From contig JAYESD010000008.1 of NCBI GenBank assembly GCA_036927565.1, positions 126,693,498-126,757,497 of the forward strand: 64,000 bases of DNA, in the 5' to 3' direction. Below the pieces are notes generated by a model. It had not been told where the DNA came from, ran no database searches, and saw only the letters and a program-made list of their open reading frames with translations. This DNA comes from Tuctoria greenei (taxonomy: Eukaryota; Streptophyta; Magnoliopsida; Poales; Poaceae). Position numbers and translations under genes: made by a program. Shown here piece by piece: positions 32,480 to 42,862 of the stretch (its first letter is position 1; every line of letters starts with the position of its first letter).

Positions 32480-35400
32480 GAGTTGCGTTCAAACCATGCG
32501 GATACGGTGTTCACAGTGTCTTGCACGCTGGCTTTGGCTGCCTCTTCCACCTCTACGATGGCCCCTTGCATCACTGGAGCTAAAGAGATGGAGGGGTCCC
32601 AGCTTCAGAAGCATGTCACTACATACTCGGTCACTGCCTTGGCCAGGACTTTTCCCTCTATCTCCAATTGGTCGCTGATGACATCTTCCAGCAACTCAAG
32701 TTTGGCTCCAGTAGAATTCAGGGCGGTGAGGGTTTGACCAACCTCCAACACAGGATTGCTTGGCCGGACGGGGCTAAACCTAGAGGTACCAGAGCACTCG
32801 CGGCATGCCCCAAGAAGTACCAAACTTGCTGAACTTCAATCTTTCGCATAGCCTCCAACTCCTCTAGTGACTTTCTGGCGGTAACCAACTCTTTGAATCC
32901 ATCCATTGAGAACAGTTCAACCCCTTGGCATGCTGCTAGATCCGCTCAGCCAACTACATTTCTTGGTTAGCAATCTGTTTCTCTCAGATGGTCAACCGAT
33001 TCTTGGCTTCGCGCTCCACCTCTCCTTCTTTAGCGGACACGGCAAGCTCCCGCTTGCAGAGTTCTTTTCCGGCCTACCACATATTTTTCTGCTCCTATTC
33101 AGAGCGAGCTTTAAATAACACTACACGGAGATCCAAATTTTTTCCCATGCTCAAGCTTATTGGAGAATTCCGTGTCTTTTTCTTGGAGATCCTTCTCCTT
33201 TTTGGTGATGGCATTCTGGCGTTGGAGGAGCTCATTAAGAGAGTCGAAGCAGACATTGGCCAACTCATTGGCGGCCTTCGCGTTGTTGAGCGCCTGGCAA
33301 GTCTGAATGTCCAGTGCATCAATGGCTGCCTTCCTGTTGTTGAGCAGCTCATCCATATGCACCACACACGCCCGTTCAGTAGCAAGGTGCTCCCTCTCAT
33401 TTGCCAGCCCAGTCTGCATGAGCTTCGTCTTGAATTTCAACAGTTTATGCCACCGCCATAGAACGTCCTGCTCTGCCTTTAAAGCATTGTGCTCATAGTC
33501 GAAGCCAAGTTGTACTTGGCAAAGACTAGAGCACGCATTCTCTATGGATAAATACAAAGGGATTGGTTCCGGGCCTTCCACTGGGTCTACCTATTCATCC
33601 CCCACAACTTCATGATCGACTGTCAGAGTCCACGATACAAGAGTGGACCCTGAAAAGTCTTCATCGGTTGCAGAGAAGCCTGCGCTGATCTCTAGGATGT
33701 CATCTGTTGTAGGCTCTAACACCGATGTGGCACCAGTCGCTGGCTTCAGCACAGTCGCAATGTCAGTCGCAGGCTCTGACATTGTTTCAGCATCAGCTAC
33801 GAGCTCTGATATTGCCACACCCGCTGCTCGCACGGTCATTAGCTCCGGCGCCAATGCGATATTTGCAGATGGGTCCGTGCTATCGCGGCATCGTCAGCTG
33901 GCTCTAAAGTCATCCCAACGTAAGCTGCTAGCTCCGGCTCCGTCACAGTATCTGTCGCGGCCTCCAAACCTGCCATGGCATCGGCCATCGGATCATCATG
34001 CCTGGCATCATCAGCCGCAGCGCCGGCATGGCTTATCGGATGCACCTCTGTTCCTTCTGCCGAGGATGGTGGAGCAGAACTGCCATCGTTGGTAGCAGAG
34101 GAAGTAGCATCTTGCCTTGTCGCTCTTAAAACAGAGGCAAAGGAAGATTAACAAGAGTCAAGGAATAAAAAAGAAGACAAATTTCCAATAACGCTCCATA
34201 CCTGGGACCTCTGCAGCTCCAGACAGTGCAGAACTTCTTGTGTGGGCAACCAGAGTCATCTGAACCTACCGTCACCAGAGAAGCAGATGTTCCGGCCTTG
34301 GCTTCAGGAGTCTCCATGGCAACCACTACTTCCGAGCCACCGGGATGTCCTGGACCGGTGCCACGTCTCCTGTCGTTGGGGCTTCAGTTGGAGGATCCGC
34401 TTCTTACTCTGAGCTCACCATTGACGTCAAGTATAAGGTTGAAGGTGTTGGGGTGGAGGTCGAACAGCTGACCACCACAGACTTTAAAGTCGGGCGCACC
34501 CTCGACGTTGGCATTGCTTTCATTGGAGGTGGCCTGGCGGAACCCGCATCCATCGGCTCCAGCTTCCTCTTCTTGCTGGAAGGGTTTGCGGGCTCTTTCT
34601 CCTTGCTCTGGCCATCAGACCCAGAAATGTTCTGTCGGTTGGGCTCCGCGGGAGTTTTTCCCTTACCACTGGCAGAGTCAGACCTGGACCCTTCCTGTTA
34701 GTTGGGGGCAACACCAGGGATGGTTATACCTCTGGAGGCATCTCCTACCTGCCATACAACAACACAAGTGTCATCAAGAGTCGGCATCTTCTTCAATAGT
34801 CGCGACCTTAACTCTGGCAAGGTGAAAACCGGTAAGAAGTCACATGAAGGCAGGATGTAGTCGTTGGAGACGGGACAGCTGTATAGCTTGACAGCGCAAG
34901 AAGCAGAGCCTTCTCATCCAAGTTGGTCCCCCTGCCACGCTCCAACCAGGTGAAGTCCATCACACTGGAGTACCTCCAGACCGGGCTCTCACATTGCTGG
35001 AGTGGCGAAATACGTTGTGACAAGAAATCGCGGAGTACCATCAGAGGCGTCAAGCCTCCATCCACAAGTGTAAGATCCTCGTCAGCACTCGGTTGTACTC
35101 CACTGTCATGTCGGTACGAGCTCCTAGAACTCGCTTCATGTGGTGGGTATGCTAACCGGCAATTCCAAGCGGTCGTCTAGATCGGTTCGGATAATCACCC
35201 AGTCGGACTTCAAGTTCTCCCACTTTTAAGAGGACAAGGAAGCAAATTACTTGAATGGCGAATTCCTCCGACGCTGGAAGTAGTAGGATCCTATGTAGCA
35301 TGAACTTCTTTCGGACACCTGCACGACAAAGAAAACCTTGAACAGCTCGACAGATGGCCTCACACACACCCACATCTCACAAAGGTGGACGAAGATCGCC

Positions 35401-35720
35401 ATCAATAGAATGGAATGTGGAGTGAGGTGCTGAAGTTGCAGACCATACACCTCCAACAACATCAAGAGGAATGAGGGTATCAGAGGGACTAACCCGACCA
35501 GAGCGTATGACGAGAAGAAGACTAAGTCGTTGGAACTCTTCTTGGTGAAAGGAATGTTCCTGCGACCAATCATTTTGTCAAAGTTGATCTCCTGCCAGCC
35601 GAGCAACCTTCACACCTTCAGAATGTCACTCTCGCTTGGGAGCTTCAAGACAAGAAGTCCAGACTCCATAGCAGCAAGCGGAAGAAGCTGGAGAGCACTG
35701 TGCAAAGAAGGAAGCGGAAA
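32480..35720 (-). pseudogene. Tat antisense ORF, Transposase_28-type protein
   Basis: Transcribed opposite to gag-pol. From the right, the N-terminal domain at 35606-35247 contains 'LLEVYGLQLQHLTPHSILL', 'AIFVHLCEMWVCVRPSVELF' and 'GSYYFQRR', the pattern of Pfam Transposase_28 (putative gypsy-type transposon). After spacers with Ser/Ala/Pro-rich frames (34900-33600), a coiled coil follows at 33581-33111 ('MEGPEPIPLYLSIE' onward). A C-terminal piece lies at 32906-32605. The separate frames may be exons, as in other grass Tat elements, but stops also occur. The function is unknown. Its neighbours are the 71-bp array on its 3' side and the 3' LTR on its 5' side. It matches the fragment at 329-1715. 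Confidence 0.78.
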
Positions 35721-36182
35721 GCTCTAGGCGTAAGAAAGCAAATAAGAGCGTAAGAGTCCCTTCGCCACGCTAACTTCCTTTTTTAATTGTTCTCTATGAC
35801 GCATGGAAGGCAACTACACGCAGAACTTGATTACGCACTACATGGTTACCTTCGTCGATGACAGGGGGCTCGGGTCCAATTGACAAACGAGTCACACCAG
35901 GCGAACCGATGTCATGATGAGGAGTCGGGAGGAAACCAAGGAAGGCGGCATGGCAGGGCTACACAGATTGTGTTGGGAACCAATACGGAAATCATATTGG
36001 GAACCAGCGTTCTTCAATGTGTGGGATCTGCACACAACACATCACGCTTATCAAATCAGGAAAGGCCACGTATTGGCGGTACAAGAACACATTGTTGCTT
36101 CAACTGCCAAAGTGAAAAGTCGAAGCAACAACGCGAGAAGGCTTGATGGTCTCCCCACCTTTTAGATCGAAACCTCCACCGA

Positions 36183-36200
36183 GGTGGGCCCGGGGGCCAC
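36183..36200 (+). promoter_or_regulatory. Candidate polypurine tract before Tat 3' LTR
   Basis: Purine/G-rich 'gg(t)gggcccgggggccac' lies directly before the LTR TG at 36201. It is interrupted by pyrimidines, so it is an imperfect tract, but its position is the expected one. Confidence 0.5.
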
Positions 36201-37100
36201 TGTCGGTATCTTGCAGATCAGGTACCCCTGCGTACCAGGAAAATGAATGTTGGGTACTGCCTTCTAGGAGAGGAGGCACCCAGAGGTCATGTGTCCTGCA
36301 GCCTCGGATCCACCTCCCTACTTAGGATGACTCCGGTGTTGTCACGTGTCCTGCAGCTCTGGACCACCTCCCTGCTAAGGGTGGCTCCAGAGCTGCCACG
36401 TGTCCTGCAACTCCGAACCCACCTCCCTGCTAAGGGTGGCTCTGGTGCTGCCACGTGCCTGCAGCTCTAGACCCGCCTCCTGTTGAGGATGGCTTTGATG
36501 CTGCCATGTGTCCTACAGCTTCGGACCCGCCTCCCTGCTGAGGATGGCTCCGGTTCTGCCATGTGCCTTGCGGCTCTGGGCTCTTCCTCTCCACCGATGA
36601 GGGCTCAGAGTTTCCACCTGTACAAGACGATGTGGGCGTTCAAGACCATGAATCGCCCCCTTCAAGACCAAGTTAATGTGTCATTAACCCCGCATTAATG
36701 ACGCGCGATCCGCTGGGTATCAAGACATAGTAACATCGCCATCAGAACACGTTAATACACAACTAAATCATAATTAAGTGCCTTAGATCGTGTATAGGGT
36801 ACTTAATATCTCGGAACCACCTGTCAGGCCTTGATGATGTTGTAAACTGCCGAGCCTTAACATATAAAAGGACCTGGCAGTCGCAAAGGATAGAGATCGA
36901 ACTCTCGCACATTAATACACACGCAATACAACACACAGACTCCCGTGGACGTAGGGTATTACGCTCCGGCGGCCCGAACCACGTAAATCTCCCATGTTCA
37001 CCTTGTTTTTAGTTCTTGAGTTTTCATCCCGCCTAAAAAAGAACATCTGCGGACTGCTTCATAGTTTTACCAGTGGAAGTGTCGTTGCTACAATTCGACA
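36201..37100 (+). repeat. Tat 3' LTR
   Basis: 900 bp, from TGTCGGTATC to AATTCGACA, followed by the duplication cagta at 37101-37105. It carries six minisatellite units of 54-55 bp (starts near 36294, 36349, 36403, 36457, 36511 and 36566). It retains the TATA box 'catataaaag' at 36861-36870 that is missing from the 5' LTR. Confidence 0.92.
36861..36870 (+). promoter_or_regulatory. TATA box of Tat 3' LTR
   Basis: CATATAAAAG lies about 240 bp before the LTR end, inside the segment deleted from the 5' LTR. Confidence 0.65.
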
Positions 37101-37583
37101 CAGTAACACACTTGTTTCGGAACTGCCTGGTTATAAGACAAATCTAGGCAAGAAAGAGTCTTTGGGTTCAGGCGCAGTCTCGATCCTTTGGCTGGAGGAT
37201 GGATGCAACGTTCCAGGATTGGTTCGGTAACTTAGTTGCTGACTCAGATGTGCCGTCTATCAAGGGCCTCTGAACAGTCTGCATCGCGGTCATCTGGGCT
37301 ATATGGCGGGAACGAATGCCAGAATTTTCCGGGGAAATGAGACCTCCATCGACGAGCTTCTGTCAGTACTGGAAAACGATCTCGCCATGTGGTGCGCTGT
37401 AGGATCCAAGCATCTTGCTGCCACGTTGGCACAAACCAGTGTTCTGTAATTTTTCTTTTATCTTCTCATTCCTTCTGTTGAGAGTGTTGCTCTCAGGTTC
37501 TCTTGATCTTGTTCTCTTGATCCATATACAGTTGCTTTACTTCTTATGATGAAATGTCGGGTTCTACCGGTTTTGGAAGAAAA
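37101..37583 (+). pseudogene. LINE ORF2 C-terminus and tail
   Basis: This continues the LINE at 19854-21538 after the Tat insertion. In the frame that follows 'CPMCYRNIKTV' the sequence reads 'THLFRNCLVIRQI', completing the zf-RVT pattern, with a TAG where Trp is expected. Coding similarity ends near 37449. A T-rich 3' tail follows to a short A-rich end near 37583. The end point is approximate. Confidence 0.75.
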
Positions 37584-38050
37584 TGTGCATGCTAACACCA
37601 TAAAGTTTGAAACAATAAAGAATGTTCGACAATATATTTAGGGAGGTGTTTAATGATGTGACAATATTCACTATTAAAGCACGCATGTGAAAACAACGTG
37701 AAGTGTTGATGCCACAGGTATGTGTACAAGATATGATGCCTCATGGGCCAACCCTATACTAGATGGTCTACAAAATCCAAGAATCAGATATGCCTACTTA
37801 CAGTTCAAGACTTTGAAAACAAAGATATTTCATTTTGAAAATAATGAAACTGTAATAATGTCAAAGGAGAAAGGACAATAATGTATCAAACAATGAGCGT
37901 GCTAATAAAAATATCTTTATTATTACACTTAATTATCATATAGTTAGCCCAAGTATTTTTATAGTTGCAGCAACTGCAGCTTGTTGGAATTCTGGACGCG
38001 TGGTGTTGGGGGATTCATTGTAAAGGAATATTCTGATTCATTGGGAAAAA
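37584..38050. other. Unidentified AT-rich sequence
   Basis: No convincing ORF, repeat or RNA gene is seen. It lies between the LINE tail and the reverse copia remnant, and may be the LTR or flank of the latter. Confidence 0.4.
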
Positions 38051-39090
38051 TGGATGCATATAACAACCCTGTTGGGCTAGATACATGAGCCAAGCCCAAT
38101 AAGACACACAGGCCTAATAGCACACACACATAGATAAATACAGTCTAACACCCCCACAATTACAACATCTAGCCACAGAGATGTTAAGACTGGACCGAAA
38201 TTTTGTAAACGCCGATGACAGAAGACCCTTAGTGAAGATGTCGGTGAATTGATAAGTCATCGGAATATGGAGAACCCAAACATCGTCGATGGTGGCACGC
38301 TCACAGACAATATGGAGGTCGATCTCCACATACTTCGTCCGTTGGTGTTGGACGGAATTGATGGAGAGGTAGGTCACGTTGACATTGTAGCAGTAGACAA
38401 GCGTGCTCCGAGAAAGTGCACCATGAAGCTCCAAGAGTAGGTGCCGAAGCCAGCATGTCTCAGCCACATCGTTTGCCACGGTGCGGTACTCGACCTCAAC
38501 AATGGAGCGGGAGACGACGGGTTGTCGCTTTGACGACCAGGAAATGAGGTTGCCGCCCAGGAACCCTGCGCAGCCAGAGGTGGACTTACACGTGTCTGCA
38601 CAACCTGCCTAGTCACCTTTGGTGTAGATAACCAGCTCGGATGCTGAGGAACGACGGAGAAGAAGGTCGTAATCAAGGGTGCACTAGAGGTACCGGAGGA
38701 CCCGTGCGACTCCTATCGATCATGCATGTGGAGTAACACCTGCAGAACCGCATAGGAGATATCTATCCTAGTGAAGGAGAGCGCCTGCAATGCTCTTGTA
38801 CGCAGTTAGCACCGTCTCCTAATGTGACTTTGGTCTGGTATTCACTTGGGTGATGAATGACTTATAATCAACCATGTCAGCCCGCTCAAGTATCTTCATA
38901 TTGTGCTATCGCTGCTAAAGGAAGAAATCATCGGGTTGGTGCTCAACGGCAATGCCCAAGAAGTGATGGAGTGGGCCCAAATTCTTCATAGCAATCTCCC
39001 GCTCTAAGGGTGATATGGTGCGCCGTAAGAGGGCTGGACTGAATGTCATGAGTACAATGTTATCCGCGTACAGAAAAAGGTACACAGTGT

Positions 39091-39360
39091 TGTTAAGCTA
39101 CTATGCGCCGGCCGGTTGCACCCAAAAGCTTAAGCTGATGGGGAAGGGCAGACAATTCACTTATACACTCCAACACTCCTCCTCATGTGAGGCTCCCTTG
39201 GAACTCTAACATGGAAAATAGGAGTGGACTTGCGTCTGCCAGTATTCGAACTCGAGACATCTAGCTCTGATACCATGTTAGGCTACTATGCGCTAACCGG
39301 TTGCACCCAAAAGCTAAAGCTAATGGGGAAGGGCAGACAATTCACTTATACACTCCAACA
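39091..39360 (-). mobile_element. SMART/TRIM-type miniature LTR retrotransposon (270 bp)
   Basis: Two 85-bp direct repeats, 39091-39175 and 39276-39360, start TGTTA(A/G)GCTAC and end CTCCAACA. They are flanked by a perfect 5-bp duplication, agtgt (39086-39090 and 39361-39365). In minus orientation the 100-bp interior starts with TGGTATCAGAGCT directly after one LTR (primer site, 39263-39275) and ends with the purine run 'catgaggaggag' directly before the other. There is no coding capacity. This is the full cis-element set of a non-autonomous LTR retrotransposon in about the smallest possible size, as described for SMART elements of grasses. Confidence 0.9.
39263..39275 (-). promoter_or_regulatory. 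Primer-binding site of the miniature LTR element
   Basis: Plus strand AGCTCTGATACCA, i.e. TGGTATCAGAGCT on the minus strand. It directly adjoins the LTR at 39276 and is complementary to initiator tRNA-Met. Confidence 0.85.
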
Positions 39361-39716
39361 AGTGTCACCATCTCAAGCATAGATGAAGAGTGATGTGTCT
39401 CACTTGGCTTCGAGAAAATCTAGAGGGACCAAGGAGGAGGCATAAAGGTTGTACAAGTTCTAGGTGTCAGCTTCAGACCATACAACGAATTGTTCAGCTT
39501 GCATACTATGTCCGAATGAGCCGGATTCACGAACTCGATCCGCTGTTAGAGTGCTTCAGAGAAAGACATTCTTGATGTCCAGTTGACAGACAAACCAAGA
39601 TCGCAAGACAGCCAGCAACAGAACAATGCGGGCATTGACCGATTTCACCATCAGGCTGAAGGTCTCATCATCTTGGACTCCGGGGTGCTGGGTAAAACCC
39701 CGAAGGACCCACACAG

Positions 39717-40600
39717 TCGAACACTGATGAGGACATCGCTACTGTTGATACAACCACAACAGCAACCCATTTACCACTTGCAACTAATCAAGGTCCAGTG
39801 ACACGCGCTCGTGCACATCAACTTAATTATCAGGTGAACTCATTCCTGGCTGTTCAAAATAATTATCCTTCAAATGCGGAACTATTAAATCCTTGTGATG
39901 ACCTTGTTATTATTAGGTTCTTGGGAATTGATCCAGCTAGGAGGAATGGAGGGGTTAATGCAATGAAGGTTGCTCCACCCGAGGGGTCCTCGTAACTGCA
40001 GCAAGTACCAACTTAAAAGGGGCATAACTTTCAACTCCCAAGGTTGTTTAATACAAATAAGTACTTGCTGGAAAGGTCTCTTCGTCTACTTTCCATTGAG
40101 CTGCTCAGGAAAGGCCGAACAAGACTAGTGACTCCATCCTAAGTTCTAGTCTTCCTCCTCTATATAAACAACTAGCAGCCATAGGAAGAACTTGGGTTTT
40201 GTTTTATATAAGTTTAGCCATTGCTACTTACTTGTAATGCAAGTGTCAATGATACCTTCCGATTACTTGAATCAGAATCCCAACTTATCACACCTGTAAG
40301 TGTTTGCTTGTTATCTTGTTCTTGCTTGTTCTTCGATTGCTTGCATGTTCAAGGCTGTTCTTGGCACGGCAAGAACAGCAATAAAAGGAGCTAGTGTAAC
40401 TATCGCTAAGGCACAACACCCTTGTGGTTGTTGTAGTCGGGTAGTACAACATCTACCGAGACGGTGTAATTGTCGCTCAAGGCACCACGCCATTCTGGTT
40501 GTGGTAGTCGGGTAGCCAACGTCGGCCTCCACCAAATTCATTCACCACCAACATCTCTCATCGAAAGATAGGGCATCCCACGTACCCGTTGGGTTTATCA
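39717..40600 (+). repeat. Gypsy LTR region including a pol C-terminal ORF end
   Basis: From 39717 to 39995 a frame reads 'NTDEDIATVDTTTTATH', 'QGPVTRARAHQLNYQVNSF' and ends 'APPEGSS' at a TAA. 'ITRARA-QLNYQV' is typical of the C-terminus of grass gypsy polyproteins. The remaining 600 bp look like an LTR, with a TATA box 'ctatataaac' near 40160 and an end in CA at 40600 before the primer site. Either the coding end overlaps the LTR, or this is the 3' LTR of one copy shared with the next. The left LTR edge is not determined. Confidence 0.6.
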
Positions 40601-40602
40601 AG

Positions 40603-40620
40603 TGGTATTAGAGCCAGGTT
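40603..40620 (+). promoter_or_regulatory. Gypsy primer-binding site
   Basis: TGGTATTAGAGCCAGGTT begins two bases after the LTR end. It is an initiator tRNA-Met-type site with one mismatch to the common TGGTATCAGAGCC. Confidence 0.75.
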
Positions 40621-41438
40621 GCTCGGTGAGAGATTTCCTTCTCCTTATTCTTCATTTACCTACTGTCCACTTTTGCCTACAAAAGTTTGCTCTAAAAATC
40701 CTAAAAACACTTTGAGCCTTTTGCTTTGCTACTTAGCTCTCGACTTGTTGAATTCACGGTTGCCTTTTTGTGTCGAGTAGCTGGTCCTAAGTTTTTCACT
40801 GCTAGAGTTTCGAGATCATGCCACTTTGTTCTCAGTCCATTTACATTACCTACCAAAAGTTGAGAAAAAAGGCAAGTGCAAAAGAAGAGCCGCACGAATC
40901 AGCAATAAAAAGGCACGTGCAAAGAAAGAAAAGCCGCACTGATTGAAATTGCTAGAAAAAGTTTCTTAGTACAAAAAAAAAACAGTTTGTATAACATTTG
41001 TTTCAATTTTCGGAGTTCAACTTGCTGTTTTGAATGTTATGTTAAAAAACAATGTACGTGCTGTCCAGACCTTTCTACTACAGTAAATTTAACATCACGT
41101 GGACTAACAGCTTGTGTCTCTATCACGGGTTAGACTAGGACCAGCACAGTACCATCATGGAACATTTATTCAACTTGTTGTTACTAATATGGTAGTAGCT
41201 TTTCCTTTGTGCAACTCATTTCTAGCAGCCACCTACAGCTCCACAAAATCACCACAGGATTGTGCTGGCAGCCACCGTTTGTTGTTGTTCTTGTTGTTTG
41301 CCAGCGCCTCCTGCATCGCGTGGTATGAACTTGTAAGAGCTTGATTTCTTGCTAGTGAGGAAGTGACTGTGTCCTACCACCTCTTGGAAACTGCTAGGAT
41401 TAATCTGCTTGTTGTTGTATTTCCTTTCTTTACTAACC
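40621..41438 (+). other. Gypsy leader, noncoding
   Basis: This is an 800-bp untranslated leader between the primer site and the gag ATG. Short ORFs only, none supported. Confidence 0.55.
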
Positions 41439-42862
41439 ATGTCAGCTGATGCGAATGAGACATCTCCACATTCACCATGTACGAGGGGCATCATTCAGCA
41501 TTTCGAATGCCAAGTAAAGCTACACACGGATGCTCTCAACGAGGATATTCAAGTCACCAATGAACGCATTGGTCAATTAGAGTCGACGCAGATTTGCACC
41601 AACACCAAGCTGACCACATTAGAAAGCACTGCTGGGGCTATTAACACATCTCTTGCAGCAATCATTGAGCGGTTGGAGAGGATGGAACAGGTTGGACGCA
41701 AAGAGAGGCAAAGACATGTTGATGACAGTCATGACTCTGTCGGCAGCGCTGTAAGATATGACGAGGTGGAGTATTCAACGGATACCGATCTTGATGATGG
41801 ACCTTTCAGGTATAAACGGCAGCCACGTCGCGACCATCATTATATGGGTGGTCGAGTCCTACGACGTGAGGTATGTGACAATGACGATTCCCTACGCAGC
41901 ATTAAATTCTCCATACCACCCTTTGATGGTAAATATGATCCGGATGCATATCTGTCTTGGGAATTATCAGTAGATCAAAAATTTGCATGCCATGATTTCT
42001 CTGATGATAAAAAGGTTAGAGCTGCCACTAGTAAATTCACTGACTTTGCTTCTGTTTGGTGGCATGAGTATCAAACTAAAAATCCAGCTACCGTACCACA
42101 AACTTGGAATGCCTTGAAATGAATCATGTGTCATTGTTTTGTTCCTTCCTATCATGCTCGTGACCAACAACATAAATTACAACAACTTAGGCAAGTGAAC
42201 AAATCTGTTGAGGAATACTATCAAGAACTCCAAATAGGCATGATGCGATGTGGCCTAGTTGAAAATGAAGAGGCTGCAATGGCTAGGTTTATGGGTGGTT
42301 TAACAAGAGAAATTAAGGATATATTGGCTTATAAGGAATACACTAACGTCACTCAATCATTCCATCTTGCTTGTAAGGCTGAAAGAGAAGTTCAGGGACG
42401 ATGCACCAAAACTAACATTTCTGCTGGTCCAACTACCTCATGGCAGTCCCGCTCAAGTGCTGCTGGTCTTAAGCATGATTCTCCAAACGATGCTTCCAAT
42501 CAGTTGTCCAGGACTACCTCAAAATCAGCACCTTCGCGTGCTATCGAGAAAACAAAAGGATCCACCCAAGTTGCAGCCAACACTTCTTCTTCCATCGCTT
42601 CCACCGGGAGAACAAAAGACATTCTTCTTTTGGGCACCTACGAAGGGACAGCCCAAGCAACCGTGTGTTGACTGTACGAGCGAATGGTGAGTACTCATTT
42701 GCTAATGATTCAGATGATGAAACATATGCCATGCTTGCTGCACAAGATGCAGGAAAGAAGAATGATGATGACGAGCACATTGGGGCTAATCATGCTGACC
42801 ACTATGAGAGTCTTGTTGTGAGGCGTGTCTTGAGTGCCCAAATGATCAAAGCTGAATAGAAC
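41439..42862 (+). pseudogene. Gypsy gag, broken
   Basis: It starts at the ATG at 41439 with a coiled-coil N-terminus (about residues 20-85). The Retrotrans_gag domain follows: 'KFSIPPFDGKYDPDAYLSW', then a TGA at 42120 where Arg is expected, then 'HCFVPSYHARDQQHKLQQL', 'VEEYYQEL' and 'MARFMGGLTREIKDIL' (42126-42330). The zinc-knuckle zone at about 42610-42670 is only partly readable ('GHLRRDSPSNR') and out of frame. The frame then reads 'VLTVRANGEYSF' and an acidic linker to 42859. Confidence 0.78.

Larger units (their letters stand above)
21539..37100 (+). mobile_element. Complete Tat-lineage Ty3/gypsy retrotransposon (15.6 kb)
   Basis: LTRs at 21539-22337 and 36201-37100 both begin TGTC(A/G)GTATC and end in CGACA. 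A primer site follows the first and a purine/G-rich tract precedes the second. The order gag, protease, RT, RNase H, integrase is that of Ty3/gypsy. A second, plant-type RNase H and an antisense ORF carrying a Transposase_28 domain between pol and the 3' LTR identify the Tat branch. It is flanked by cagta and sits in the zf-RVT region of a LINE. It contains a 2.7-kb secondary insertion at 23800-26545. Confidence 0.92.
38051..39716 (-). pseudogene. Reverse-strand Ty1/copia pol remnant (RT and RNase H)
   Basis: On the minus strand, from right to left: RT pieces 'DETFSLMVKSVNARIVLLL', 'CQLDIKNVFL' (about 39700-39550) and 'DTSLFIYA' then 'LFLYADN' at the catalytic position (39058-39075; usually YVDD). 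RNase H pieces include 'VANDVAETCWLRHLLLELHG' (38480-38420), 'YLSINSVQHQRTKYVEIDLH' and 'QFTDIFTKGL' (38230-38200). Near 38150 a 'gtgggggtg' purine tract precedes a TGTTAGACTG LTR start on the minus strand. Upstream gag, protease and integrase are absent. The RT is interrupted by the miniature LTR element at 39091-39360. Confidence 0.78.

Noticed and set aside
32388..35600. Plus-strand ORFs at 32388-34825 in the Tat element
   Set aside because: They are mirror frames of the antisense protein, whose minus-strand reading carries the recognisable domain and coiled coil.
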